A stretch of 64,000 nucleotides of DNA from Arthrobacter russicus (GCF_031454135.1 NZ_JAVDQF010000001.1:3224001-3288000); one strand, 5' to 3'; shown: positions 18,703 to 27,480, numbered from the stretch's first letter. The notes: generated by a model not told the origin, from the letters alone. Translations and numbers: made by a program.

Positions 18703-19623
18703 CTACTGCTTGAGCGAAGCCAGGGTGACCTCCAAGGCGGCGTCCAAAGGAGTGGCCCGCAGGCCGAGGAGTTCTTCGGTCTCGCTCGAGTCGGCGATGA
18801 ATTCGTGCGTGAACTGGTAGCTGCTCGCCGCGACCTCACGCAGTTGGGCGCTGAAGGCGCCGATCCCGCGCAACGCCCAGCTGGGAATGCCGACCACCCG
18901 GCCGGTCGTGCCGGTGCGCCGGGCGAGCAGGCCGGCAATGCTCTTGCGGTCCAGATCAGTGGAATGCGGTGTGATCCAGGCCCGGCCGAAGGCGGATTCG
19001 GTTCGGGCTGCCGCCACCAGGGTCGCCGCGATGTCCGGGAGGAAGGCCCAGCTGTGCCGGAGCCGGGGATTGCCAACGACCCAGGCGGTCTTGCCGGCCA
19101 GCAAAGGGGCGAAGAACTCGGTGCCCAAATGTGCGGTGCCGCCGCCCGCGCCCGGCCCGAAGTAGTCGCTGGCCCGGATCTCGGTCGCCTGGACTTCGCC
19201 CCGCCGGTGTGCCGCGAAGATCGCGTCCGAAAGCTCCGCCCGGATCTGGCCCTTGCGATCGGCCGGCCGGAACGGCGTGCTCGCGGTCATCGGGCCGTCG
19301 GGGATCCCATGCGCGTAGAGATTGCCCATCAAGACCAACCGGGCTCCGGTCTCCCGGGCGGCAACCATGACCGACTCGCCGATCGGCGGCCATTCCTCGG
19401 CCCAGTTCGGGTACGGCGGATTCGTGCAGACGAAAATCGTCTCCGCACCGATCGCTGCGGTTCGGACCGCATCGGCATCGCTTGCGTCCAGTGCCGTCGC
19501 GGCAGCGCCGGGCAAAACCGTGCCGCGTCGGGTTCCGACCGTCACTTCGTCGCCGGATGCCAGCAGCTGACGGGTGAGCTCGGCGCCGATCAGGCCGGCT
19601 CCGAGGATGAATTGTTTGGCCAT
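18703..19623 (-). CDS. NAD(P)-dependent epimerase/dehydratase-like (SDR) protein
   Basis: 306 residues. The N-terminal Rossmann loop is ILGAGLIGAELTRQLL, a GxGxxG variant, and a conserved RASDYFGPGAG segment lies near 150. The YxxxK pair of canonical SDRs is not obvious, which suggests an atypical member. The ribosome site AGGAG precedes ATG 19623. It is divergent from a TetR gene 132 bases away, so that TetR probably controls it. The substrate is unknown. Confidence 0.78.
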   Translation of the reverse strand: MAKQFILGAGLIGAELTRQLLASGDEVTVGTRRGTVLPGAAATALDASDADAVRTAAIGAETIFVCTNPPYPNWAEEWPPIGESVMVAARETGARLVLMGNLYAHGIPDGPMTASTPFRPADRKGQIRAELSDAIFAAHRRGEVQATEIRASDYFGPGAGGGTAHLGTEFFAPLLAGKTAWVVGNPRLRHSWAFLPDIAATLVAAARTESAFGRAWITPHSTDLDRKSIAGLLARRTGTTGRVVGIPSWALRGIGAFSAQLREVAASSYQFTHEFIADSSETEELLGLRATPLDAALEVTLASLKQ

Positions 19624-19705
19624 GATGTCTCCTAGCGAGAAGTTCCCAGTTTGTGTGAGCGGTGCTCTCTGAAATGACGATAATGGACGGTTTGGAAAAG
19701 TGCAA

Positions 19706-19743
19706 GATCACTGCTCACATTTGTCTCAAGTGATCTCAAATGT
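19706..19743. promoter_or_regulatory. Interleaved inverted repeats in the SDR/tetR gap
   Basis: GATCACT (19706-19712) mirrors AGTGATC (19729-19735), and ACATTTG (19717-19723) mirrors CAAATGT (19737-19743). They lie just upstream of the TetR gene and are a plausible operator for it. Confidence 0.45.
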
Positions 19744-19755
19744 CAGAATGAAGGC

Positions 19756-20466
19756 ATGGTAGAGCAGAAAACGGCCCAGCCGACGGCGCGTGGCGTCCGG
19801 GCCCGCGCCCGGGAACAAGTCTTGGCCGAAATCTTGACCCTGGCCGACGCGCAGTTGCAGGCCAAAGGCGCTTCCGAGCTGTCTTTGCGGGCGATTGCCC
19901 GGGAGCTGGGCATGGTTTCGTCGGCGATTTACCGCTATTTCCCCAGCGCCGAGGCGTTGCTCACCGCGCTGATCATCCGTTCCTACAACGAGCTTGCCGA
20001 GGCTGCCCAGCAGCATTTCGACGCCGCAGCCGGCGGCGACCGGCTGGCGCGTTTCCTCGCCGTGTGCCACGGCAGCCGGGACTGGGCTTTGGCCAATCCG
20101 CATCGTTATGCGTTGATCTACGGTTCTCCGGTGCCCGGATACCAGGCACCTCAGGAGACGGTCGAGCCGGCCGGGCGGGTGGGCTGGCTGATGCTGACGA
20201 GCGTCGCCGGTGCCGAAGGCGTCGGGCTGCGGCTTCCGCCGGACGGCTGGCCGCAGGAGCGGGATCTGCTGGCTGCCAGGCTGGGCGAATTCTTCGGCGG
20301 AGTTTTGGACGCCGATCAGATCAGCGTGGGCGTTGCCGCCTGGAGCCATCTCTTCGGCCTGATCAGTTTCGAACTGTTCGGCCATTTCGTCGGATCGGTC
20401 ACGGACAATCGGGTGTACTTCGAAGCCGTGATGCGCAACTGGGCTGCGCAGCTGGGCCTCGAATGA
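19756..20466 (+). CDS. TetR/AcrR-family regulator
   Basis: 236 residues. The N-terminal helix-turn-helix (about 27-70) reads ELSLRAIARELGMVSSAIYRYFPSAEALL. The C-terminal half, with WALANPHRYALIYG, matches the WHG-type ligand domain. It is divergent from the SDR gene, and the gap contains interleaved inverted repeats. ATG 19756 is preceded by GAAGG. Repression of itself and the SDR gene is inferred from context. Confidence 0.85.
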   Translation: MVEQKTAQPTARGVRARAREQVLAEILTLADAQLQAKGASELSLRAIARELGMVSSAIYRYFPSAEALLTALIIRSYNELAEAAQQHFDAAAGGDRLARFLAVCHGSRDWALANPHRYALIYGSPVPGYQAPQETVEPAGRVGWLMLTSVAGAEGVGLRLPPDGWPQERDLLAARLGEFFGGVLDADQISVGVAAWSHLFGLISFELFGHFVGSVTDNRVYFEAVMRNWAAQLGLE

Positions 20467-20500
20467 GCGGCCGGGCGGAATGGCGCGGCGCGTCCACCGG

Positions 20501-20878
20501 TCAGTTGACTGCGCCGGTGAACTTCTCGCCGGGTCCCTGGCCGGGAGCGTCCGGGATGATCGAAGCCTCGCGGAAGGCCAATTGCAGCGAACGGAGCCCG
20601 TCACGCAACGGTCCGGCGTGTTGACTGCCGATTTCGGGCGCGGCCGCGGTGACGAATCCGGCCAGGGCGGTGATCAGTTTGCGTGCTTCGTCGAGATCTT
20701 TGAGCGATTCGGCGTCCGGCCCTTCGGCCAGCCCGACCTTGACCGCCGCTGCGCTCATCAAGTGGACCGCCGCCGTCGTAATCACTTCGACGGCGGGCAC
20801 TTCGGCGATGTCCCGGATGGCGGAAGCCGGTTCGGTGGGCGCGGAGGCGGACTCTGGATTACGGTCGAAGCTGCTCAT
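20501..20878 (-). CDS. DUF1844-domain protein
   Basis: 125 residues, starting at ATG 20878 (MSSFDRNPES). A low-complexity acidic N-terminus is followed by a DUF1844 helical core: IRDIAEVPAVEVITTAAVHLMSAAAVKVGL, then DLDEARKLITALAGFV. This family commonly sits beside infC in actinobacteria. Its function is unknown. It is divergent from infC, sharing a gap of about 275 bases. Confidence 0.8.
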   Translation of the reverse strand: MSSFDRNPESASAPTEPASAIRDIAEVPAVEVITTAAVHLMSAAAVKVGLAEGPDAESLKDLDEARKLITALAGFVTAAAPEIGSQHAGPLRDGLRSLQLAFREASIIPDAPGQGPGEKFTGAVN

Positions 20879-20899
20879 ACTGCTAAGCTTGTCATAGAC

Positions 20900-21152
20900 C
20901 GGCTGGAAGTCGTTATTCAATCGTGGGTAAAACCGCGACCGGATGCGGGGTTTCAGCTTGCAAGCGGAGCACTCTCCCACCTATCGACCCGCACGCGGTT
21001 TTCGCGCAGCGGAGTTGCCGGGTAACAGGTCGGCCCTCCGGGAACATCCCGGAGGCGAGCCGTATCTACGAGGCCTTCGATTGCACCGGCAGTCGGAGGC
21101 CTTCTCTTATGCCCGGTGTCTGATACCTACGTAGAACTTACAGGAGTCACAC
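20900..21152 (+). promoter_or_regulatory. Structured leader of the infC-rpmI-rplT operon
   Basis: About 250 non-coding bases with several stems, including a perfect 9-bp stem CCTCCGGGA (21037-21045) / TCCCGGAGG (21049-21057) with an ACA loop, and the attenuator-like hairpin listed separately. Leaders of this operon in other phyla are bound by L20 or IF3. Which ligand acts here cannot be read from the sequence. Confidence 0.5.
21072..21109 (+). terminator. Attenuator-like hairpin in the infC leader
   Basis: GGCCTTCGATTGC (21072-21084) pairs over 13 positions, two of them G-U, with GCAGTCGGAGGCC (21089-21101) around ACCG. The 3' side is followed at once by TTCTCTTAT. A strong stem plus U-rich tail upstream of the infC start is the shape of a transcription attenuator. 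Confidence 0.5.
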
Positions 21153-22274
21153 ATTAGCGAGCCACGAATCAATGATCGGATCCGCGTCCCCGAGGTGCGG
21201 TTGGTAGGACCAGCAGGCGAGCAAGTTGGCATTGTCCGTATTGAGGATGCCCTGCGCCTGGCCGCTGAGTCGGACCTGGATCTGGTTGAGGTAGCACCGA
21301 TGGCCAAGCCGCCGGTGTGCAAACTCATGGATTTTGGCAAGTACAAGTACGAAGCCGCGGTCAAGGCGCGTGAGGCCCGGAAGAACCAGACCAATACGGT
21401 TCTGAAGGAAATCCGCTTCCGGCTCAAGATCGACAAGCACGACTACGAGACCAAGACCGGCCACGCGCTGCGCTTCCTCGGTGCCGGCGACAAGGTCAAG
21501 GCCATGATCCAGTTCCGCGGCCGTGAGCAGCAGCGCCCCGAAATGGGCATCCGCCTGCTCAACCGGTTCGCCGAGGACGTCGCCGAAGTCGGCGCCGTGG
21601 AGTCCACTCCGCGGATCGACGGCCGCAATATGGTCATGGTGATCGGGCCTTTGAAGAACAAAGCGGAAGCCAAGGCCGAGGCACGCCGGGAAGCCCAGCG
21701 AGCCGAAGCGAAAGCGCAGAACGCGGCAGGCAAAGACGGGTCAGTGCGGGACGGATCCGCGAAGCTGGATGTCAAGAACGGCGCCGGTCCGATGACGCAG
21801 AGCCTTGCGGATCTGCTGCCGGACGGTCTGAATCTGGGCAGCCCGGCTGCCGAAGAGGTCGTCGAGTCGGTTGCCGCCGATCCGGCGATTGCGGCCGATG
21901 CCGCCGCTGCGCAGGCTGCGGAGATCGCCGAAGACGTGGCAGAAGCCGAGTCGAAGCAAGATCGTAAAAAGGACGAAGCCGCAGCCGAGGCTGCAGCTGA
22001 ACCGGTTGCGGAAAAGCCGGCGAGCAAGCCTGCCGCGGCAAAGAGCCCGGCGGCCGCCAAGCCGGCTGCCGCGGCCAAGCCCGCAGCGACGGCCAAACCG
22101 GTGGCGGCGAAGCCGGCGGCAGCAGCCAAACCGGCAATGCCGAAGCCTCCGGCAAAGCCGGCTGTGCCGAAGCCTGCAGCGGCCAAGCCGGCCGCTGCGG
22201 CCAAACCTGCCACGCCCAAGCCGGCAACCAGCCGGGCGGCGAAAGCAGAACCCAAAGACTCACCGAAGAGCTGA
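21153..22274 (+). CDS. infC: Translation initiation factor IF-3 (AUU start, long C-terminal extension)
   Basis: The frame is conserved from ATT 21153 onward ([19 protein letters not shown]), with CAGGAG 6 bases upstream. The first ATG/GTG in frame (GTG 21195) would cut into the conserved N-domain. A rare AUU start is the classic infC autoregulation device, because IF-3 rejects non-AUG starts. The core IF3 fold covers about 1-168. About 205 further residues are Ala/Lys/Pro/Glu-rich, with repeated KPAAAKPA units, making 373 in all, twice the usual length. Actinobacterial IF3 tails are known, but this one is long. Confidence 0.93.
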   Translation: MSEPRINDRIRVPEVRLVGPAGEQVGIVRIEDALRLAAESDLDLVEVAPMAKPPVCKLMDFGKYKYEAAVKAREARKNQTNTVLKEIRFRLKIDKHDYETKTGHALRFLGAGDKVKAMIQFRGREQQRPEMGIRLLNRFAEDVAEVGAVESTPRIDGRNMVMVIGPLKNKAEAKAEARREAQRAEAKAQNAAGKDGSVRDGSAKLDVKNGAGPMTQSLADLLPDGLNLGSPAAEEVVESVAADPAIAADAAAAQAAEIAEDVAEAESKQDRKKDEAAAEAAAEPVAEKPASKPAAAKSPAAAKPAAAAKPAATAKPVAAKPAAAAKPAMPKPPAKPAVPKPAAAKPAAAAKPATPKPATSRAAKAEPKDSPKS

Positions 22275-22382
22275 CTGTTCCGGCAACGGAGCGCGTCAAC
22301 AAAACAATCGCCAGCAGCCCGCCGGGTTGCTGCCTGAGAACTACTGGCTGATGCCGGTGGAGATGTAAGGAGATCGGTTCCC

Positions 22383-22577
22383 ATGCCGAAGATGAAGACC
22401 CACAGCGGCGCCAAGAAGCGCTTCAAGCTGACCGGCAGCGGCAAGCTGAAGCGCCAGCAGGCGAACCGCCGTCACTACTTGGAGCACAAGCCTTCGACGC
22501 TGACCCGTCGTCTTGCCGCAGACAAGACGGTTGCCCCGGCCGATGCCAAGAACATCAAGAAGATGCTGGGCATCTAA
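22383..22577 (+). CDS. rpmI: 50S ribosomal protein L35
   Basis: 64 residues. Begins [20 protein letters not shown] and is strongly basic throughout, the full L35 signature. ATG 22383 follows AAGGAG. It lies between infC and rplT, the standard operon order. Confidence 0.98.
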   Translation: MPKMKTHSGAKKRFKLTGSGKLKRQQANRRHYLEHKPSTLTRRLAADKTVAPADAKNIKKMLGI

Positions 22578-22688
22578 CTCATTCAACCCGGCCGTTCCGA
22601 CGGCCATACCCAAACGCCTTCTCAGGCAAGTCTTCGGTTGAAGTGCAGTTGATCAGAGCTTGAGAGCATTACCAAAAGGAGTACGCAC

Positions 22689-23072
22689 GTGGCACGTGTG
22701 AAGCGGGCAGTAAACGCCCACAAGAAGCGTCGGGTCATCCTCGAACGCGCAAAAGGTTACCGTGGACAGCGTTCGCGCCTGTACCGCAAGGCAAAAGAGC
22801 AGCTGCTGCACTCGTTCGTGTACAGCTATGCTGACCGCCGCAAGCGCAAGGGCGATTTCCGTCGCCTCTGGATCCAGCGCATCAACGCTGCCTCCCGCGC
22901 CAACGGCCTCACCTACAACCGCCTGATCCAGGGCCTGAAGGCCGCTTCGATCGAGGTCGACCGCCGGATGCTCGCCGAATTGGCCGTGAACGACGCCGCT
23001 GCTTTCGCCGGCCTGGTCAAATTGGCCAAAGACGCCTTGCCCGCGGACACTTCCGCACCGGTGGCCAGCTAG
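22689..23072 (+). CDS. rplT: 50S ribosomal protein L20
   Basis: 127 residues, with the L20 core [24 protein letters not shown] at the N-terminus and the [19 protein letters not shown] segment near 50. GTG start with AAAAGGAG upstream. L20 is an early assembly protein and in some bacteria represses this operon. A 12-bp palindrome, AGTCTGCAGACT, overlaps the end of the gene (23071-23082). Confidence 0.98.
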   Translation: MARVKRAVNAHKKRRVILERAKGYRGQRSRLYRKAKEQLLHSFVYSYADRRKRKGDFRRLWIQRINAASRANGLTYNRLIQGLKAASIEVDRRMLAELAVNDAAAFAGLVKLAKDALPADTSAPVAS

Positions 23073-23102
23073 TCTGCAGACTACGGCGCAGCTTAGGTGC
23101 GC

Positions 23103-23108
23103 TATGGT
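23103..23108 (+). promoter_or_regulatory. -10 element for leaderless RNA methyltransferase gene
   Basis: TATGGT lies 6 bases before GTG 23115. This geometry, together with the absence of a ribosome site, is why GTG 23115 was preferred to ATG 23151. Confidence 0.5.
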
Positions 23109-23114
23109 TTTCGA

Positions 23115-24017
23115 GTGACTAACGACGACGGGCGCCCGCCAGCAATCCCCATGACCAACCCCGGTGCAGACCGGGTGAAGGACGTGGCCAAGCTGGCAGG
23201 GCGCCCTTCGCGTACCCGGCGGAAGCAATTCCTGGCCGAGGGGCCGCAGGCGGTGCGGGAAGCGCTGAAAGCGCACCGGGAATGCCTGGCCGCCGGCGGC
23301 ACCGTAGTGGTGGACGAGGTCTACGCGAGCCGGGAATGCCTGGACCGGTACCCGGAATTCGAAGAGCTCGCCGAGGGCCTGCTGAGCATCCGGATCGCCA
23401 GCGAACTCGTTCTGGCCGCGATGACCGACACCGTCCACCCGCAGGGCATCGTGGCGGTCTGCCGATTCGTGGATGTGCCGCTGGCCGAGGTGCTGAGCCG
23501 CAAGCCCAAACTGATCGCGATGCTCTGCCGGATCCAGGATCCGGGCAACGCCGGTACCGTGCTCCGCGCTGCGGACGCCGCCGGGGCGGACGCGGTGATC
23601 TTCAGCGCTTCGAGCGTGGATGTCTACAACCCGAAAGCGGTCCGCAGCACGGTGGGCTCGTTGTTCCACCTTCCAGTGGTGCTCGGCGCCGAGGTGGCCG
23701 AGGTGGCCGCACAATGCCGGGCCGCGGGCATCGGAGTGCTGGCCGCCGACGGCTACGGAGCGCTCAACCTCGATCAGCTGCAAGACGAATCGGCCGCGCG
23801 CAGCTTCGACCAGGAAACCCCGGAGTCCGGATACTGGTTGGAGAAGCCGAGCCTGTGGCTGTTCGGCAACGAAGCCCAAGGCCTGTCCACGGCGGAATTG
23901 GAATCATCGGACTACCGGGTTGCGGTCCCGGTCTACGGTGCGGCGGAAAGCCTCAATGTCGGCACCGCGGCCACCGTGTGCCTCTACGCCAGCGCCCGGG
24001 CACAACAGCGCGGCTGA
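23115..24017 (+). CDS. TrmH/SpoU-family RNA 2'-O-methyltransferase
   Basis: 300 residues from GTG 23115 (ATG 23151 is the alternative). An N-terminal RNA-substrate-binding domain (KFLAEGP type: RKQFLAEGPQAVREAL) is followed by the knotted SPOUT domain. The three motifs are visible: NAGTVLRAADAAGAD, LFGNEAQGLS and SLNVGTAATVCLY. It modifies ribose in rRNA or tRNA, but the target nucleotide is not predictable here. It is next to ribosomal genes and ends at a large inverted repeat. Confidence 0.88.
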   Translation: MTNDDGRPPAIPMTNPGADRVKDVAKLAGRPSRTRRKQFLAEGPQAVREALKAHRECLAAGGTVVVDEVYASRECLDRYPEFEELAEGLLSIRIASELVLAAMTDTVHPQGIVAVCRFVDVPLAEVLSRKPKLIAMLCRIQDPGNAGTVLRAADAAGADAVIFSASSVDVYNPKAVRSTVGSLFHLPVVLGAEVAEVAAQCRAAGIGVLAADGYGALNLDQLQDESAARSFDQETPESGYWLEKPSLWLFGNEAQGLSTAELESSDYRVAVPVYGAAESLNVGTAATVCLYASARAQQRG

Positions 24018-24067
24018 GGATTCCCGGCCGGTAGCCCGCCAAAACGTCTGCACCCAACCCGTAAGCC

Positions 24068-24138
24068 ACGCCCGTCCGATTCGACGGTTCAGGGGCCAGG
24101 ACGTCGGTGCCCACTGAACCAGTGAATTGGACGGGCGT
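24068..24138. terminator. Long imperfect inverted repeat between convergent genes
   Basis: 25-base arms (24068-24092 and 24114-24138) beginning ACGCCCGTCC and ending GGACGGGCGT, paired except for about 4 positions, with a 21-base loop. No U-tract. It separates the TrmH gene from the convergent YeaQ-like gene. Confidence 0.6.
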
Positions 24139-24166
24139 AGGTGGGTGTTGCTAACGGAAAATCGGT

Positions 24167-24436
24167 TCAGGCGTGGGATTTCCGCCCGGTGATGGCGCCC
24201 CAGATGCCGGCGACCACGAGGCCGCCGATGATCGCGAAAATCCAGGTGCCGAGATGGAAGAATCCGGAAATCGCATTGCCGCCGAAGACCAGACCGGAGA
24301 TCCAGCCGCCGACGATTGCGCCGACGATGCCCAGCACCAGGCTGGTGATCCAGCCACCGGTCACTTTGCCGGGCATGACGGCTTTGACGATCGCGCCAAC
24401 AATGAGGCCAAGAATGATCCAACTAATGAAACCCAT
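24167..24436 (-). CDS. GlsB/YeaQ/YmgE-family small membrane protein
   Basis: 89 residues, almost all hydrophobic, in three membrane segments with glycine-zipper spacing (LGLIVGAIVKAVMPGK, GIVGAIVGGWISGLVFG, IFAIIGGLVVAGIWGAITG). Matches the transglycosylase-associated/YeaQ family, often induced by stress. The molecular role is unknown. ATG 24436 has GGAGG upstream. Confidence 0.85.
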   Translation of the reverse strand: MGFISWIILGLIVGAIVKAVMPGKVTGGWITSLVLGIVGAIVGGWISGLVFGGNAISGFFHLGTWIFAIIGGLVVAGIWGAITGRKSHA

Positions 24437-24607
24437 GACTCCTCCTTCATAGAGAGCTGACGGATTCAACGCTACGCCTGTCCGGCTGCTTTGCGTATGC
24501 TTGCTGCGAGTAACGATTTGGGGCGTGTCGGGTGTGGCGACCGGGCCGAAAGTCACAAAAACATTGCGGATGCTGCTGCGGCCGCAGGATCACCGAGGAG
24601 AACCCAG

Positions 24608-25570
24608 ATGTCCACCGAAGGCGGAAACAAGGCCATCATTGCGGCGCTTTCGGCGAATCTGGCCATTGCAGTGCTGAAGTTCCTGGCCTTCCTGTTGACC
24701 AGATCATCGTCGATGCTGGCCGAATCCATCCACTCCGTGGCGGATTCGGGGAACCAGCTGCTGCTCCTGCTGGGCGGCAAACGCGCCAAACGCCAGGCCA
24801 GCCCGGAACACCCCTTCGGCTACGGCCGGGAACGCTATCTCTATGCCTTCATTGTTTCCATCGTGCTGTTCAGCGTCGGCGGGCTGTTCGCGCTCTACGA
24901 AGCCGGGGAGAAGTTCCACGACCCGCATGGTTTCGAAGGACCTTGGTGGTGGGTGCCCTTGGCCGTGCTGGTCGGAGCAATCGTCTTGGAAGGCTTTTCC
25001 TTCCGGACCGCAATCCGGGAATCGAATCGCAGCCGCGGGCGGCGCTCCTGGTTCTCGTTCGTCCGGACCGCCAAGGCCCCCGAACTGCCGGTGGTCCTGT
25101 TGGAGGATTCGGCGGCGTTGCTCGGCTTGCTCTTCGCGCTGTTCGGCGTCTCGATGACGTTGCTGACCGGCGACGGCATCTGGGATGCGGTCGGCACTGC
25201 CTTGATCGGCCTACTCCTGGTCCTGGTTGCGGTAGTGCTCGCGATCGAGACGAAGTCCCTGCTGCTGGGCGAGTCCGCCACCGCGGAGCATGTGGCTGCC
25301 ATCGAGGACGCTTTGCTGGGCCCGGGAGTCAGCCGGATCATCCACCTCAAAACCCTGCATTTGGGTCCGGAGGAATTGCTCGTGGCGGCCAAGATCGCGG
25401 TGCCGGATTCGGATACCGGGGCCGCCATCGCCCAGGCGATCAACGATGCCGAACGTCGGGTCCGCCAAGCCGTGCCGATTGCCAAAGTCATCTATTTGGA
25501 ACCGGATATCTTCAGCGCAACCGAGGCCGCGGAGCCAATCGGCACCGGTCCCGATCGGCCTGCATCCTGA
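24608..25570 (+). CDS. Cation diffusion facilitator (CDF) transporter
   Basis: 320 residues. Starts at ATG 24608 with GAGGAG upstream. Membrane helices fill about 10-215, with the TM2 site ESIHSVADSGNQ and the TM5-type EDSAALLGLLFALFG. A cytoplasmic ferredoxin-like domain with HVAAIEDALLGPGV and LLVAAKIAVPD follows. CDF proteins exchange Zn/Fe/Co/Cd for protons. The TM2 motif has His then Asp (HxxxD), commonly Zn-type, but the metal is not assigned. Confidence 0.88.
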   Translation: MSTEGGNKAIIAALSANLAIAVLKFLAFLLTRSSSMLAESIHSVADSGNQLLLLLGGKRAKRQASPEHPFGYGRERYLYAFIVSIVLFSVGGLFALYEAGEKFHDPHGFEGPWWWVPLAVLVGAIVLEGFSFRTAIRESNRSRGRRSWFSFVRTAKAPELPVVLLEDSAALLGLLFALFGVSMTLLTGDGIWDAVGTALIGLLLVLVAVVLAIETKSLLLGESATAEHVAAIEDALLGPGVSRIIHLKTLHLGPEELLVAAKIAVPDSDTGAAIAQAINDAERRVRQAVPIAKVIYLEPDIFSATEAAEPIGTGPDRPAS

Positions 25571-25702
25571 GCAGCGCCCCGGGCACCCGGTTTCTGCCTG
25601 GTAACGAAGCGACCGCAAGCGGAACCATTTGTGCGGTTTGCCGGTTGAGCCAAGGTAACCGGCCGTTCCGGAACGGCATCGAAGCTCTGATGGGGGAAGA
25701 CT

Positions 25703-26170
25703 GTGCAAAATTCGATTTTCGGCAAGGCCACGCTGCTGGCAGCTGCGGTTGCGGCGGTTTTGGTGTTGAGCTCTTGCGGCAACAATGCATCCAGTGGAGG
25801 CGCCGCTTCTACGGTGCCTCCGAGCAGTGCAACGAGCTCGGCGACGCCGTCGGCGACGCAGAACTTTCCGTCCGCACTGCTCCAGACACCGCCGCAGAGC
25901 ACGGTGACCAAGCGGTCCTTGGAACTGATCGAGCCGATGTATGCGGCGACCATGAATGTGGATACCGGCTTGGACCAGGCGGCAGTGTTCGATTTCTACA
26001 CCGCCTCGCTGACCGCCGCCGGTTTCACTCCGGCCAATGACCGGCCGCTCGCCGACGCCACCGGACGCAGTTTTTCCCGCGGCGCGGAAAAGGTCGACGT
26101 GATCTTCGGCTTGGCCGCCTCCAACGCGTTCTCGGTAGTGGCGAGCCTCAGTGCCGGCTCGGTTGGTTGA
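25703..26170 (+). CDS. Putative lipoprotein of unknown function
   Basis: 155 residues. Signal peptide with a lipobox LSSC (lipidated Cys about residue 25), a Ser/Thr/Pro-rich tether to about 60, then a compact domain of about 95 residues containing FYTASLTAAGFTPANDRP. I do not recognise the domain. GTG 25703 has GGGGGA upstream. Its last 23 bases overlap the end of the convergent MFS gene. Confidence 0.7.
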   Translation: MQNSIFGKATLLAAAVAAVLVLSSCGNNASSGGAASTVPPSSATSSATPSATQNFPSALLQTPPQSTVTKRSLELIEPMYAATMNVDTGLDQAAVFDFYTASLTAAGFTPANDRPLADATGRSFSRGAEKVDVIFGLAASNAFSVVASLSAGSVG

Positions 26171-27383
26171 GTCGTTCCCGGGACTCCGCGGCGCTGCGCG
26201 CTGCGGCCCGATCGACCCGGCCGCTCAGCAGGGCTATGCCCAGGCCGAGCACCGCCAACCCGGCACCGACCAGCGCGGGCGCCACATAGCCCCACCCCCA
26301 GGCGATGACCAGGCCGCCGAGGAACGCCCCCAGCGCGTTGGCGATGTTCAGTGCGGAGTGGTTCATCGAGGAGGCCAACGACGGCGCCCCGGGCGAAACG
26401 TCGAGCAACCGGGTCTGCAAGGCCGGGACCAGCATCGAGCCGGAGGCACCGATCAGCAGCACCAGCGGGAGTGCGGACCAAACTTGGTGGACCGCGACGC
26501 TGAACACCAACAGGACGACGGCGATCACGCCCATCATGAGGTAGATGCTGCCCATCACCGAACGGTCCGCCAACCGCCCGCCCACGATATTGCCCAACAC
26601 CATCCCGATGCCGTACAGCGCGACCACCAGCGGCAGCCATTCGGCGGCCAGCCCGGTGACTTCGGTCATGGTCGGCGCGATGTACGCGTACACCGCGAAA
26701 AAGCCTCCGAAGCCGACGATCCCGATCAGCAGCGCCAACCAGACTTGCACCCGTTTGAGTGCACCGAGCTCGCCGCGAATCGATGCGCCGACTGCGGCGG
26801 GCTGGGCCGGCACGGAGATCCAGATGCAGAGCACGGTCAGTGCCCCGATCAGGGCGACCAGGACGAAGAGCAGGCGCCAGCCGAATTGCTGGCCGAGGAA
26901 GGTCGCCGCGGGGACGCCGATGACATTGGCGATGGACAGGCCGAGCATCACCATGGAGATGGCCCGGCCGCGTTTGCTGGGCGCGACCAGTGACGCCGCA
27001 ACCACGGCCGCGACCCCGAAAAAGGCGCCATGCGGCAAGCCGGAGATGAACCGGGTGATGAAAAGCGACCAGAAGTCGTTCGCGAAGAAGGACGAGAAGT
27101 TCCCCAGCGTGAACAGGCCCATCAGGGCCAGGAGCACACTTTTGCGCGGCAGCTTGGCGGCGACCGCGGCCAAGACCGGAGCGCCGATCACCACGCCGAG
27201 GGCGTAGGCGGAAATCAAGTGCCCGGCGTCCGGAATGCTCACCCCGACGCCTTCGGCGACATTGGGCAGCAGGCCCATCATGGCGAACTCGATGGTGCCG
27301 ATGCCGAATCCGCCCATGGCGAGCGAAGCGATGGCCAGGGCGACGTGACGGGGTGAATATCCGTGCTGCGGATGCTGTTGCAT
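26148..27383 (-). CDS. MFS transporter, DHA1 (AraJ/drug-efflux) type
   Basis: 411 residues with 12 predicted helices. ARFISGLPHGAFFG-like TM4-5 sequence (RFISGLPHGAFFGVAA) and SMNHSALNIANALGA in TM11 place it in the DHA1 group with AraJ/Cmx. ATG 27383 is used; the open frame extends upstream without family similarity. The substrate is unknown. Its 3' end overlaps the lipoprotein gene by 23 bases in opposite orientation. Confidence 0.82.
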   Translation of the reverse strand: MQQHPQHGYSPRHVALAIASLAMGGFGIGTIEFAMMGLLPNVAEGVGVSIPDAGHLISAYALGVVIGAPVLAAVAAKLPRKSVLLALMGLFTLGNFSSFFANDFWSLFITRFISGLPHGAFFGVAAVVAASLVAPSKRGRAISMVMLGLSIANVIGVPAATFLGQQFGWRLLFVLVALIGALTVLCIWISVPAQPAAVGASIRGELGALKRVQVWLALLIGIVGFGGFFAVYAYIAPTMTEVTGLAAEWLPLVVALYGIGMVLGNIVGGRLADRSVMGSIYLMMGVIAVVLLVFSVAVHQVWSALPLVLLIGASGSMLVPALQTRLLDVSPGAPSLASSMNHSALNIANALGAFLGGLVIAWGWGYVAPALVGAGLAVLGLGIALLSGRVDRAAARSAAESRERLNQPSRH

Positions 27384-27441
27384 GGGGGAGGGATCTTTCC
27401 GAGGTGGTGAGTGCGCCTCTATTCCATCACGTCGCGGTCCG

Positions 27442-27447
27442 TAAACT
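27442..27447 (+). promoter_or_regulatory. -10 element for a leaderless upstream ORF
   Basis: TAAACT is 6 bases before GTG 27454, the same geometry seen at dapF. The transcript would start on the upstream ORF rather than on the Nudix gene itself. Confidence 0.5.
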
Positions 27448-27453
27448 GGTGTC

Positions 27454-27480
27454 GTGACGACGAAACATGGTGGCCGGTGA
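27454..27480 (+). CDS. Eight-codon leaderless upstream ORF coupled to the Nudix gene
   Basis: GTG 27454 reads VTTKHGGR and stops at TGA 27478-27480, overlapping the Nudix GTG 27477 as GTGA. The 5'-terminal start codon and overlap suggest ribosomes reach the Nudix start by termination-reinitiation. This is inferred from spacing only. Confidence 0.4.
   Translation: MTTKHGGR

Noticed and set aside
20480-21152. Small proteins encoded in the infC leader (plus strand frames near 20923-21134)
   Set aside because: The frames coincide with strong RNA stems and have no start signals or protein character.
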